A stretch of DNA of 64,000 nucleotides from Linanthus parryae. Taxonomy: Eukaryota > Streptophyta > Magnoliopsida > Ericales > Polemoniaceae. Below, piece after piece: positions 12,751 to 23,714 of this stretch; positions within the stretch are counted from its first letter, which is position 1, and each line of letters starts with the position of its first letter. Location: contig JALGPY010000006.1 in assembly GCA_023055425.1 (NCBI GenBank), positions 72,944,127 to 73,008,126 on the forward strand, read 5' to 3'. The notes under the pieces were generated by a model that worked only from the letters and a program-made list of their open reading frames with translations, did no database searches and was not told the DNA's origin. A program made the position numbers and the translations under genes.

Positions 12751-13640
12751 GTGAGATCCACATTCAGTATCTAATACCCATGATGTATAGATAGTTAAAT
12801 TGACATCTACAACAAAAATCACTATTCCAAGCTTCTTATCCTCCAGATATTTAGGGCAATTCCTCCTCCAGTGACCCGGCTGGCTGCAGTAGTGACACTC
12901 ACCTTTAGCCTTGCCTCCACTAGGATTTAGGGCTTCCTTGGATTTCGCAACTTTCTTGCGCTTTCCTTTTGAAGTAGAGGTAACTGACTTGCCCTTCTTC
13001 TTATGCTCCATCATTATGGCTTTGCCCTTTCCTTTGTTGACGCTCTGTTCCGCTGTCTTTAGCATGTTTAATAAGTCAGGCAGAGTTTTACTGATCTCGT
13101 TCATATTATATTTCATGATGAACTGATTATAATGTCAGGCAACGATTGCAAGACAAGATCAGTAGCCAAATCTTGGCCCAATGGGAACCCCAGTCTGTCA
13201 AGTTTCTCTATGTACCAGATCATTCGGAGCACATGAGGCCCTACTGGATTCCCCTCTTCAAGACTACTCTTGAATAATGCTTTAGACACCTCATAGCGCT
13301 CATGCCTAGCCTGTTCATGAAACAATTGTTTCAAGTGTATGATCATATCATAGGCTTCCATATTCTCATGCTGCTTCTGAAGCTCAATAGTCATGGTACA
13401 AAGCATGAGGCAAGTCACGTCATTAGAATCATCAATATGTTTTTGACCTGCCCTCACTTTTGCTAGAAGAGACTCGTCTTGTGGTGGTTATGGAATTTGA
13501 GTGTCCAAGACGTACAGCTTCTTTTCTTGCTAAAGGACAATCCTTAAGTTTCTGTACCAGTCAAGGAAATTTGTTCCAAACAGTTTATCCTTCTCAAGGA
13601 CAGATCGTAGGGATGAAGTCGATGCGTTGTTGTTTTCCAT
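12751..13640 (-). pseudogene. Element C gag, broken
   Basis: On the minus strand a Gag frame starts at ATG 13640 (MENNNASTSSLRSVLEKDK). It covers the capsid region and reaches a CCHC zinc knuckle of the same type as in B and E near 12880-12920, then the protease start (WVLDTECGSH near 12760), where the usual DTG is altered to DTE. In-frame stops occur near 13533 and 13490, and the frame shifts near 13115. Element B was inserted just after the protease start. The gene is a decayed relative of the Angela gag at 56971-59004. Confidence 0.85.
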
Positions 13641-16167
13641 TTCGAACTCTACAAAACGAGAAATGTGCAATTTTAGTATTTTGAACAATTTAACTATATT
13701 CTACAATGGCTAGATCATCAAATATAGCTCTTACTATTTTTCTCGGATTAATGGCCCTCACCATTAATGCGAAAAATATCATCATATTTTCTAGTGGGTC
13801 CAAGATCCCTTTTTCACTTCTTCTTGAGCTTGCTTTGGCAAGTCACCCAAGAATAGGTTATTTGGGTAGGAACCATTCCGATTGCATCCTTATGCAACTC
13901 TTGGTCCAATTAGGTGAACAACTCTTTATTCTTTATCCCATGGATAACCCCTAATTGTCATGCCTTTAGGCTCATCAATCCAATTGATTCTTTCCTAGTT
14001 GCGTCCAACCTCTTGCTTCAACATACACACATTACTAGCTTGTGTCGTCCGCAATACACCATGGTAAATTAAAACTGCCTTGATTTGGCAAGCCCGAATT
14101 TTAATAAACCCTGATCATGAAGGGTGTTTTGGCAAGAGAAGGCAAAACGCAATATTTAATTGAGGGATTTTCTTTCTTAATTAGTTTGGTTGATCTCATC
14201 AACATGGTATACTTATTTGGATTGGGCAATCTACAATAAAAGGCCAACTTTGTTTATTACTATCTTGTTATTGTTTTCGCTAGTATCGCCATACACACAA
14301 AAATTAAATAACAAGGCATGAATAATAAACATACACAAAATAAAAGAAACGTGGCATGGATATGGCCTCTAGACTAATGATATTATCAAGCCAATGATAA
14401 TATCTAATTGCCCTAAAGTGCCGAGCTCATCTCCATGTGCTCCACCATAGCTGCGCGTCTAGGGATGTCTTCTTTGTCTCTTGGCTCCTTTGGTTCTCCG
14501 GTCTTCTTCTCCATGCTCTTGGCTATCATCTAAAAATTCAAATTCTAGTCTAACATCTAGAATAAATAAATAACAAAAGCCTCACATGTCGAGGAGAAAA
14601 AGACGACTCGCAGGTCGTAAAACCTAATTAATTATTACATTAACATGTAATGTCTAATAACATCTCCCACTCACTGTGTTATGTCTAATAACATTAAGTG
14701 GGAAGGAAGCTAGAGCCTCTTTTTATACTCCAACAACTCCTTGTTGTTTCCATAAAAGAGTTTCCTAATTCTAGATGAACTAGAATTATTCCCTTCCTTC
14801 CAAATTAGTCCTACTAAGTTTGCAAGGTATTGCACAATGATCCTTCTATTAATTAATCATTATTAATTAATCCCAAATCTAGCTTTACTCTATTTGATGT
14901 GTGACCCCATAGGTTTCTATATAGTTGGTAGTAACTCTTACTAACATGGAGCGGTGTCTAGCAACACATCCATGCCACCCAATAAATAGAAATAGTCAGT
15001 GATCCCGACAAACCTCTTGTGCCCAATATCTTATATTGCACTATCCCTTTATCTCCATATCCGGATTGGACACGACACATAAATAGTTACACTCGTATAT
15101 CCAATCCATAGTTCCTCAATCCTGGGAATATGCTTATGCTTGCAGATAACATCAATATCTCCATATTGATTTATCAGAGTCTGGCCAGACATTCAATAAG
15201 CCTCATCCCTCGAGTGGCCGTGGATATTTACCCCCATTATGTGGGAGGGAAAAATCTTATCTACATCACTACGATATCTATGCTTGCTTCCTATCACGCC
15301 CGATAGCCATCTTTATGATTACCCAGTTACGGTGTAACGTTTGATAACATCAGAGCGCAATATTCCACAACTAGAGTATCTAGTGACTTCAAGTCTAAGG
15401 ATTGCAATTATATTAGCACTACGAAAAGCGAATGTGACTTGACATAATCTAATGTATCCTTTTCGTTGTGGGTCAATCCAATATGCCATTACTCCTAATG
15501 CATACCCATGTGTTAGACTTGATATCTCCATACCAATCTACCCACATACTAGTCTATATTTGATCGTCCCATTAATCAATATAGTGGACTAGGGATATTT
15601 AAGATAAAAAACACATTTTATCTAAGGACTTCATTATATTAAATATCACAATATATAATAAATGAATATTCTAGCCAAAACAATGTTCATACTAAATCTA
15701 CGATTGCCTCTAGGGCATCTATTCCAACAGAAAGAGGACCGCCAAGGCCTTGGGCTGGCCGGTCCCTAGCCCACACGGCTAGGCCGTGGGCTAGGGCTGC
15801 CCCGGCCACAAGGCCGTCCCTTACTTGGGCGGCAAGCAAGGAGGGGCGGTCCCCATAGGGGGCCGAATCTTCCATGGGAGTTGTTTCCAAAACAACTCCC
15901 TTGCTTGGTGCCCAAGTTTGGTTGTTTCCTTGTTTGAAAAGAACTCCTTCTTTCCATAGGATGCCCAAACCCTAGATTTAAGATCCTAAAATTTGTCAAA
16001 CTCACTAATTCATGCATCTAATGTAAAAATTAGGTCTTTTTTTGTTTGATTATTGACAAATTGCATCACATGCTTGATTTGTATTGTTTTACGCCATAAA
16101 CAACAAATTTAAAGTGTAAAACTATGAAAACGTAACACATAAACCACGTTTATGCTCTACGACCTGT
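13641..16167 (-). other. Element C 5' leader, interrupted
   Basis: The leader of C corresponds to 59005-60676 in element E. Its outer part (15730-16167) matches the GC-rich leader of B, and its inner part (13641-14650) matches the AT-rich leader next to gag. Between them lies an LTR-like segment (14690-15729) that replaces about 230 bp of normal leader. No coding frame is believed here. Confidence 0.65.
14690..15729 (-). repeat. Truncated Angela-type LTR inside the leader of Element C
   Basis: On the minus strand the segment begins at 15729 with TGTTGGAATAGATGCCC, the exact Angela LTR start. It follows the LTR for about 1.04 kb, past the degenerate TATA region near 14720-14740, then stops after GTGGG without the last 350 bp or so. 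No second LTR and no internal region accompany it. It may be a truncated solo LTR or a recombination product. Confidence 0.7.
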
Positions 16168-16180
16168 GGCTTTGATACCA
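16168..16180 (-). other. Element C primer binding site
   Basis: The minus strand reads TGGTATCAAAGCC one base inside the LTR end. This differs at one position from the plant initiator tRNA-Met complement. Confidence 0.8.
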
Positions 16181-16181
16181 C

Positions 16182-17606
16182 TGCGGGATTTTGATCATGG
16201 ATACGCAGCGGAAAAACATAATTCATTCATTCAATACCCTCCAAGGATCACAGGACAAGAGACATAACGATGGTAAGCGAGCAAATCAAGTTACACACCT
16301 TAGGGTTTCTCCTGTGATGACTTGTAACGTGAATTGTGTCACGTCTCTATAGTTGATCCACGCCTAGAGTTGAGATCCTTATCTTCCTTCTCCTTTGTGC
16401 TAGCTGGGAATGGAGGAAGAGGAAGAAGAAACCACGCAACACGAGGCAACAAGGAGGGTGGCGTCCTCCTTGGTGGCCGACGGGGTAGGGGGCGGCGGCA
16501 AGGGGTCGTGTTCGGCCTCTTGCTTGCTTGCTCTCTCTCCTTATGTTATCTCCCAATCAAGTTATGGACAATGGGCTCATAAGTATGGGAAGGAAGGAAG
16601 GAGCATCCTTTATATAGTCCAACAAATCCTTGCCAACTACCTAAAGGACCTATTCTAGTCCTACTAGAATTCAGTTTAGTCCCTTCCTTGAAAATTAGTC
16701 CTACTAAGTTTGCAAGGTGTTGCAAAGTGATCCTTCTAATTAATTAATCATATTAATTAATTCCCAAACATAGTTCAACTCTATATAGCGTGTGACCCCA
16801 TAGGTTCTATCTAGTTGGTAGCAAGAATTCGCTAATATGGAGCGGTTTCTAGCAAAATATCCATTCTAACCAACTAATAGAATAGTCATCCGACAAACCT
16901 TGTACAAGTAATTATCTCGTCCCTTTGTCTCTATATCCGGATTGGACACGAGACATACAAGTCACACTCGTATATCCAATTCATAGTTTCTTGATCCTGG
17001 GAATAGCCTTATTCGTGCAAATAACATCAATATCCCATATTGATTTATTTGAGTCTGGCCAGACATTCTATAAGCACTATCCATCGAGTGGCCTAGGATA
17101 TTTGCTCCCGTTATGTGGGAGGGAAAAATTCTATCTACGTCCACTACGATCTCTAAGCTTGCTTCTTATTGTATCCGGTACACGCCTTTATAACTACCTA
17201 GTTAAGGTGTAGCGTTTGTCGCTACCAAAATCACAATAATCCACAACTAGAATATCTAGCGACTTCAAGTCTAAGGATGACAATACCTTTGTACCACGAG
17301 AAGCACTTGTGACTTGACACAACGTTTATGTAGCCTTCTCGGAGATGGGTCAATCCCGTGCACCATTACCCTTAATGCTCACCCATGTGTTGGATCATGA
17401 TATCTCCATATCAATCCAACCCCATACTAGTCTATAGATGATTTTCCTATTAATCATTATACTGGACTAGGGATATTTAAGATAAACAACACAACTGTAA
17501 ATCTAAGGACTTCATTATATTAAATATCCAATAAATAATACAATGAATGTTCTAGCCAAAATAAATTCATACTAAATTAGATTGCCTCTAGGGCATCATT
17601 CCAACA
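16182..17606 (-). repeat. Element C 5' LTR
   Basis: A 1,425-bp LTR on the minus strand starts TGTTGGAATGATGCCC at 17606 and ends CCCGCA at 16182, next to the primer site. It is diverged from the LTRs of A, B and E. Confidence 0.9.
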
Positions 17607-18523
17607 CGGTGCACCTTCCTTCTTCTTCCCTACATTGTCATCGAGATCCGGTATGGCCTCGCAAATCCAAGCCAGAAAGATGTGTGGGAAGCAATTCATG
17701 TTATACTTCCTGCGACGGTTAGGATCCAATTTCATTTTCCAAGCCTCTGTCTTCACCTGATGAAGGGAATCTTTCCACATGTAACTCCCCCATGCGAAAC
17801 TGTTAGCCCAATCTAGATCCGAGAACAACCCGAATAGATCCATGCACATCTCATATTTAGAGCTTCTCGTGTACACCATTCTCCCCATTAGGCAAGCCAT
17901 CGCCAACTTAGCATAATCAGTGAATTTCTCAGGGCTCAAGTCCATTTCTGCTTGAAACTTCCTAAGTGCATCAAACCTTAGTGATTTTGATGTTATGACC
18001 CATCTTGTGGTCTTTGACGTACTTCGCAGCCCAACCATAATCAGTGAGTTTCTCACCTACCCCATTGATTTTCCCGATTCTCAACCCCGACACCAAGCAA
18101 AACTCCTGCAATCCAAAACGAACCGACATGCTGTTTATGTTGAACTACAACTCAGTATCTTCTTTCTCCGTGTTGATCTTCGCATGCATAACAAGATTTA
18201 CTATCTACCCCGGATAGTTGAACGAGCCACCATTAAGGTGCAAAATGAACTTCAACTACGGGAGACTAGTCCGTATCACTGGCCGAACGTCCTCACTAAG
18301 TCATTTCATAGTCTTCTCATAGTATTTCAGATGGCACCTCGTAGTGATGTTCCCTCTTTCAATCAGTTTCCAGCACAACGAGAGCGGTACGTCTTCTTCC
18401 AAATGTTGGCCCAAGTTCGAAACCTTAAGTAACTGAACCTACAATATAAAACACAAATTAGTAAAAGAACAGTCATCAATAAGTTAATGAGTAGAAACTC
18501 CTATAAATTGTTGTTTATTTCTA

Positions 18524-18640
18524 ATCTAAGTTATAAACTGTGTATATAAGTTATCAATGTTAATCTAAGCTACAAACTGTGTATCTAAGTTATCAATGTT
18601 AATCTAAGTTACAAATTGTGTATCTAAGTTATGAATGATT
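18524..18640. repeat. Tandem repeat, 39-bp unit, three copies
   Basis: Three consecutive 39-bp units begin with ATCTAAGTTATAAACTGTG or a close variant. They lie in the intron of the DUF1985-type gene. Confidence 0.85.
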
Positions 18641-18944
18641 TATAACCTAATGATTTCAGTTTATAGCTAATCTAAGTTATAAACTGTCTTGTTAAAGTGG
18701 GGTTAGGTTTAAGTGTTTTAGTTCATTATTGTTCATGTCCTATTTTGTTAATGTTTTGGTGTCAAAACAAGTTATCTAAGTGTTCAGCTGTTCTTGTTCA
18801 ACAAAAGTGTTCAGTTTTTCAATTTAGTATTGAGTGTTGAACACTTAGAAAATTTTGTGTCAAGTGTTCAGTAGTTCCGCAGAACACAGACGATATAAGA
18901 AAAACACACAGACGAAACGGGAAAGGCACAGACGACCAAGAGGC

Positions 18945-19167
18945 CATTTTTCAGAGACGACCTAATGGACCAGGTCGTCCGCGTTTATACCAGATCGTCT
19001 GAGTTTAAACCAGATCGTCTGGGGACAAACCAGGTCATCTAGACTAGGTCGTCTCGGTAAAATTAAATTCTACCGAGACGACCCAGTCCAGACGAACTGG
19101 TCTAGACCCAGACGACCTGGTATAAACACAGACGATCTGGTCCAGACTAGGTCGTATCTGAAAAATG
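18945..19167. repeat. Imperfect palindrome of about 110-bp arms, rich in CAGACGA/TCGTCTG
   Basis: The left arm starting CATTTTTCAGAGACGACCTA and the right arm ending GTCGTATCTGAAAAATG are near reverse complements around a short AATTAAATT centre at about 19058. Each arm also contains repeated TCGTCTG words. The RNA of the intron would form a long hairpin. It could be a foldback MITE. Confidence 0.85.
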
Positions 19168-19604
19168 CCATTGGCAGGTGTTTCGTCTCTGTATTTAGCA
19201 AAAAACTAGATCTAATTCAACACAGAGCGTCTCTATCCAGAAAAACTATTTCTAAGATCCAACACACAAAATTGAATACAAAACAAACTAGAAATACTCA
19301 ACCCAGATCGTCTCTGTGCAAAAAAATAGATCTAAAGGTCGTCGGAATTTTGAACAAACACAAAGTTGAATGATACAAACATTAAACACACTAGAAATCA
19401 AACTGAAAATAAAATTCTAACCTCATCATTCCCAACATGAATCGTGGGAATTGGGCGATTGCGGAAGTCGATAGTCCCGACGGTGGTGTGGGTAACAGTG
19501 GCCACCGGAGTTTGATCAACACCCGCATGGACTGAACCATAGCCATCGGCAGCCATGGATGGCGATGATGAAGAAGAGGGGGCAGTTGTGGAGGAGGACG
19601 CCAT

Positions 19605-20181
19605 GGAGGAGGAGGAGAGAGAGTGGGTTTCGCACTGTAGAGAGAGAGAGAGACAGAGCGCAGAGAGTGATGGTGGAAGTGATGGTGATGTGGACGGTAA
19701 TTGATTTGATTTTTTATTAATAAGAAATTGTTTAATTTTCTAATTGGTTTTATGTTTTTGGATAGTTAGATAAATAAAGGACCCCACACCCACTTAAAGT
19801 CTTGCCGGGTAGATTGGTAAGACCAAGTTCGTAGCCGGTTTAAAGACCAATTTTTCTGTGATTTGGTGGTCGTGTGGGTATTCGGTGGAGGAAGAAGAAG
19901 CAAATGAATAAGAAGATTAAGGACATGAAGGAGGAAGATAAGAAGATGAAGGAGGCCGAGGAAGAAAAAAATATACTATTTTAAATGTGGAATTATGCTA
20001 TCTACCTTTCCCTGATCATGTCTTTACTTTATACCTTTGGATGAACTTGGTCTTTCTAATCTACCCGGCTATGTAATTAATTTCTAACAAAGTTGTTAGC
20101 AGGCAAGTGGTCCCAAGTGTTAAAGAAAAAAATTGTTAAATTACAATTCTACCCTCCTCACGTGCAACTTAAAAACAAAAA
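19605..20181. other. Upstream region of the DUF1985-type gene with a separated inverted repeat
   Basis: No gene is recognised. GA-rich DNA at 19600-19670 fits a 5' untranslated leader of the DUF1985 gene. Segments 19805-19830 and 20043-20068 are reverse complements at 24 of 26 positions (CCGGGTAGATT...ACCAAGTTC), 212 bp apart. Between them is AAGA-rich DNA. Confidence 0.5.
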
Positions 20182-20315
20182 ATGTCTCGGACGAACCAAA
20201 TTGCCCCAAACGAAATGAAGACTCGTCCCGGACGAACCACCTTGTCCGAGACGACTACAAGCTCGTGCGTGTCGAATAGAATCGTCCCAGACGATCTGAT
20301 TCGTCTAGGTTTGAC
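20182..20315. repeat. Cluster of GACGA/TCGTC foldback motifs
   Basis: Words such as CGGACGAAC, CGTCCCGGACGAA, GTCCGAGACGA and CGTCCCAGACGAT recur every 15 to 25 bp in both orientations. The same words recur at 18945-19167, 21795-21825 and 21985-22120, marking a dispersed repeat family. Confidence 0.6.
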
Positions 20316-20371
20316 AATTTTAAGAACCACAAAACTGGTATATTTAATATCTTCGTTCACACCAACACAAC

Positions 20372-20445
20372 TGGCTTAGTCGCTGAGTTGGTTAGTGTGA
20401 CTGTTAGTTGTCCGGTGGGTTGCAAGTTCAAATCTTGCCAACGTC
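20372..20445 (+). other. tRNA-like module (possible SINE head or tRNA relic)
   Basis: An A-box-like run (CTGAGTTGGTTAG) is followed 40 bp later by a perfect T-arm, GCAAG-TTCAAAT-CTTGC, with a B-box-like loop. A full acceptor stem could not be drawn, so this is not called a working tRNA gene. Confidence 0.4.
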
Positions 20446-20602
20446 ATTATTATTTTCTTTAACAATTTTTCTTCTCCTTTTTCTTCTGTACCCATTTTTC
20501 TTTTGACAATTTCTACTTTACACATGGAATTTGTTTTAAAATAACTTTCTTCTCCATTTTTATTCTTTACACAATTTTTTCAAATAATTACTCGTCTGGC
20601 AA

Positions 20603-20630
20603 CCTAAACCCTAAACCCTAAACCCTAAAA
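20603..20630. repeat. Interstitial telomere-type repeat
   Basis: Four tandem copies of CCTAAAC (the plant telomere unit CCCTAAA in another register) occur at 20603-20630. Degenerate AAACCCTAA words follow to about 20800. Confidence 0.9.
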
Positions 20631-20814
20631 TCATGTAACCCAAAACGCTAAACCTCAAATCGTAAGTGTAAACCCTAATATCATGCAAATATGTTATTCA
20701 ATAATGTTAGGTGTAAACCCTTAAACCTTAAAATCACTTAACTCAAAACGCTAAACCCAAAATAATGTAATCCTAAACTCAAAATCATGTAAACCTAAAT
20801 CCTAATTGAACAAA

Positions 20815-21207
20815 TGGAACTATCAATTGTGATTCACCACTCAATCGAATCATCGATCTTCACTAATAAACTCAATCGAACTAGTAATTGATCAAATCGA
20901 ACTATCGTTCTTCACTAATAAACTCAATCGAACAACTAATTAGGCAAAATAGACTTATCAATTGTGACTCACTACTTGACCGGACAATCAATCTTCACTA
21001 ATAAACTCAATTGAAATACTTTGTGATCAAGTAAGACTATCAATTGTGATTCACCACTCAAACGGACTATCAATCTTCACTAATAAACTCAATCGAAATA
21101 CTTTGTGATCAAGTAGGACTATCAATTGTGATTCACCGCTCAATCGAACCATCGATCTTCACTAATTAACTCAATCGAACTAGTAATTGATCAAATCGAA
21201 CTTTTTG
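20815..21207. repeat. Tandem array of about 82-bp units
   Basis: A unit containing CTATCAATTGTGATTCACC and CTTCACTAATAAACTCAATC recurs with starts near 20820, 20955, 21039 and 21120, with variant or partial units between. The spacing of the last two is about 81 bp. No open frame runs through it. Confidence 0.8.
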
Positions 21208-21589
21208 GGATCTGGGCGCCATTCTGTTTTTCTCTTGTGGGACGGAACGATTTGGGATCCGGATGGAACGACGATCTGTTCCGAATTTACCGCATGTTTT
21301 ATATAATAAGTGTGTGTACACACACACAATATACATAATGTATATTTTAATAAATATGTGTTATAAATTTACTTAAAGGAGAACATCAACAACATCACAT
21401 ATGCATATTTTTGTATTAATTAAATTGGTAGATATAGACAATTTTCTATTAAAGAAAAAAAAAATTGTTACATTTTTCTTCAATTGGTAGATATACTTGA
21501 CATCTTTTGTTTGTTTCTTCAATTGGTACATGTACTTTTAACATATTTTGTTTGAAGGGGGTGAGAAAATACAAATATAATCACTTAAA
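21208..21589. other. AT-rich spacer, no gene seen
   Basis: The stretch holds a short palindrome of alternating GT and AC near 21308-21326 (GTGTGTGTACACACACAC) and two copies of CTTCAATTGGTA (near 21480 and 21517). No coding frame is supported. Confidence 0.5.
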
Positions 21590-21990
21590 ATTACTTATCA
21601 ATAATAAAAAAATTAGAAAAAAAAACTACTTCTAGCAGAAATTGAACTCACAACCTCTTATGTGATAAGCAATCAAGTAACCAACCCAACCACTAAGACT
21701 ACGATAAAAACATCATCATAAATATTAAATATATTAACTATTTCCTTTTAAAAATAGACAAATTTACCTCAACAAAAAAAATGAAGATAAACCCAGACGA
21801 ATTAGTTCGTCCGGGACGAGGTTCACTATTTAGAAAATCTACTTACTGCTAGCAAGACTCGACCCATAATCTCCTATAAGATAGGCAAGTCAAATAACCA
21901 ACTCCACCACTAAGACCATTGTGTTAGTAGCAATGTGAATATTTAATATACTATCTCTTTGCTTTTAAAAATAGAGAAACCCAGACGAAC
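21590..21990 (-). repeat. Two direct copies of a tRNA-like repeat, minus strand
   Basis: On the minus strand, about 21770-21590 and 21990-21830 share a run: CTATTTTTAAAAG, then AATATTTA/AATATTCA, then GGTCTTAGTGG-like sequence with GTTGGTTA, then a B-box-like GAGTT/CGAGT, then GCTAGAAG/GCTAGCAG. The copies are about 200 bp apart and diverged. GACGA words lie between and beyond them (21795-21825). Confidence 0.55.
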
Positions 21991-22120
21991 CAAATCGTCC
22001 GGGATGAGTTGGTTCGTCTAGGAAGAGTTGTTTCACCACAACTTGCTTCGTCTAGGACGATTTGGTTTGTCTCAGTCGTCTCAATTTCATCCAGATTGAG
22101 TTAACTCGTCTCACTCGTAG
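21985..22120. repeat. Second large cluster of GACGA/TCGTC foldback motifs
   Basis: AGACGAACCAAATCGTCCGG, TTCGTCTAGGA, CTTCGTCTAGGACGATTTGG and TCAGTCGTCTCA are packed into 135 bp and can pair with one another. The same words occur at 20182-20315. Confidence 0.6.
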
Positions 22121-23714
22121 ATCTAACTAGTATCAGTCCACAATTTTTGAATCAAAGGTCTTAACAAAGAGTTTTACCATGAAATTGGAGGACAAAGTCA
22201 TTACGATGCGAGTGGAGAGAGGGAAATAGATTTGCCGGAGGCCGTAGCGACCATGGAAGTCGATGAAGACGACAAAGCAATTGCAGAGAAGGAAAGGAAA
22301 AAGCCATGGAAGTAGATGAAGAAAAAAGAGAAGTTGTAGATGAGAGAGATAGATTTCTCAGAAAGATAAGGACAAAGATGTGAATATCTTTTTTTAATAG
22401 AAATGATTAATTTTATAAAACTGGTGTTTATAGTTACAACACAACAAGATTTTTCAGAAAGATAAGGACATATGATGATAGTTACAACACAATTTAATTT
22501 GAAATACAAAATTGCCTCTTCACTTTTCTTTCTCGTCTGCTCCTCCCAAAAATCTCTCCATCGGCGGAGAGGATGATGCAAATTCTCTGCCTCAAACCTT
22601 CGACACGATAACCTCCACCAAGGTCGCCAAAACCATAATCACTGCAATCTCAACAACAAAGCAATTTAACCTATCAAAAATCAAGTTCGTTTCCAAACCA
22701 AACCGACACCACCACCACTACCGACACGGAACTATCTGCACAATGACAGGTACCCACCCACCCATGGCTGAACTCTGTCGTCATCGCTATAATCACCAAC
22801 ATCATCCAATTAGCCGCTGCCCCCACCCCTACTGTAACCAAAATATTCATTGCGCTGCTCTCATTACCATTCACGGCAACCTTACCAAGAACTCAAATCA
22901 TGCCATTAACCAGAAAACATGAGGGGGAAGAATCAGAAAGAACCCAAATTCAAGATCCACATATCTGACCTATCCTAAATCCAAACCAAAATCCTTACAG
23001 AAACTCTAAAAAAAAAAGATCTGGAGACCCCTACACTAAATTGAGCTTCACACACCTTCTAATGAAATCAATTTAGCTAATCGAGATAAGAAGATGAACG
23101 AAGAGAAGTAGTAGAAGAAAGGAACCACAAATCAATGGGTTTTCGTCCGAGCAAATTCAGATGGAGAGAGAGATGGTCCAGATTTCTAATACAATTCTAG
23201 TTCAGTACTTGTATCTGACAACGGTGAGGGTGTAATTGTCATTCTTCAATAAATTGTGCTGTATGTATAAAATGTTGTGCTGTAATTATCAGCACCCAAA
23301 TATTCGACAGTTAACTTAGACTTAAGTGTCGTAATTGTACAAACTGCATAGATGATAAGTGGTAAAACCAATATTACATGTATGACTGTGAGCGAGCCGG
23401 TTAATGAACAATGGACTAGATTATTTTTTTAGACTTTCTTGTTTGTCGTCTACAAGGTTTGAACCCAATACCTCATGCCTCATGCATGAGAATTTGAACG
23501 CTCTACTACTTCAGCTATCACTCATTTGGGCTAACAATGGAATAGATAAAGTCATCACAATATAGGAAATAAACTTGAACACAATGACATTAAGCGTGAA
23601 GGCTTTGACACATACAAGGGGAAGGAACAGAAAAATAAAAATAGTAAGAAAGCGCACAAAGACTGGAAGTAAAATCACGCGAAGAACAAACAAAAAGTAG
23701 AATCGTACATATAG
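22121..23714. other. Intergenic stretch downstream of the BAHD gene, no convincing gene
   Basis: Open frames here (for example 22512-22922 plus and 22201-22581 minus) are of biased composition with no recognisable domain. Around 23440-23520 the minus strand has another tRNA-like stretch, with TAGCTGAAGTAGTAGAGCG as an A-box-like part and GGGTTCAAACC as a B-box. AT-rich sequence next to the BAHD stop (23640-23714) probably holds its 3' untranslated region. Confidence 0.5.

Larger units (their letters stand above)
12751..17606 (-). mobile_element. Element C: older minus-strand Angela-like copia element, 5' half
   Basis: Reading the minus strand from 17606 to the left gives a 5' LTR (17606-16182), a tRNA-Met primer site, a long leader and the start of gag. 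Gag is broken at 12751 by element B and appears to continue at 4340-4203. The 3' half, beyond element A, is outside the window. Sequence divergence from A, B and E is much greater than among those three, so C is the oldest of the nest. Its right flank is the DUF1985 gene (17607 onward). Confidence 0.85.
17607..19604 (-). pseudogene. DUF1985-type (MULE-associated) gene, exons 1 and 2, disrupted
   Basis: Exon 1 (19604-19422) encodes MASSSTTAPSSSSSPSM and then a short Thr/Val-rich stretch. It ends at a good donor (GATGAG|GTTAGA). A 983-bp intron runs to an acceptor (TATATTGTAG|GTT) at 18439, and exon 2 continues in phase. Exon 2 contains FNINSMSVRFGLQEFCLVSG and, further on, YNMNCFPHIFLAWICEAIP. 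These match the pattern of the plant DUF1985 domain, typical of Ulp1-protease-type genes carried by Mutator-like elements. Stops near 18310, 18260, 18205 and 18160 and a frame change near 18000 break it. The end is cut off by the LTR of element C at 17606, so any protease domain is missing. The assignment rests on pattern recognition, not a search. Confidence 0.65.

Noticed and set aside
20372..20445. Functional tRNA gene
   Set aside because: Only the T-arm is sound; acceptor and anticodon arms could not be drawn.
22201..22922. Opposing open frames of 126 and 136 codons downstream of the BAHD gene
   Set aside because: Composition is biased (His/Thr/Pro or Phe/Ser runs), no domain is recognised, and no splice or start context was convincing.
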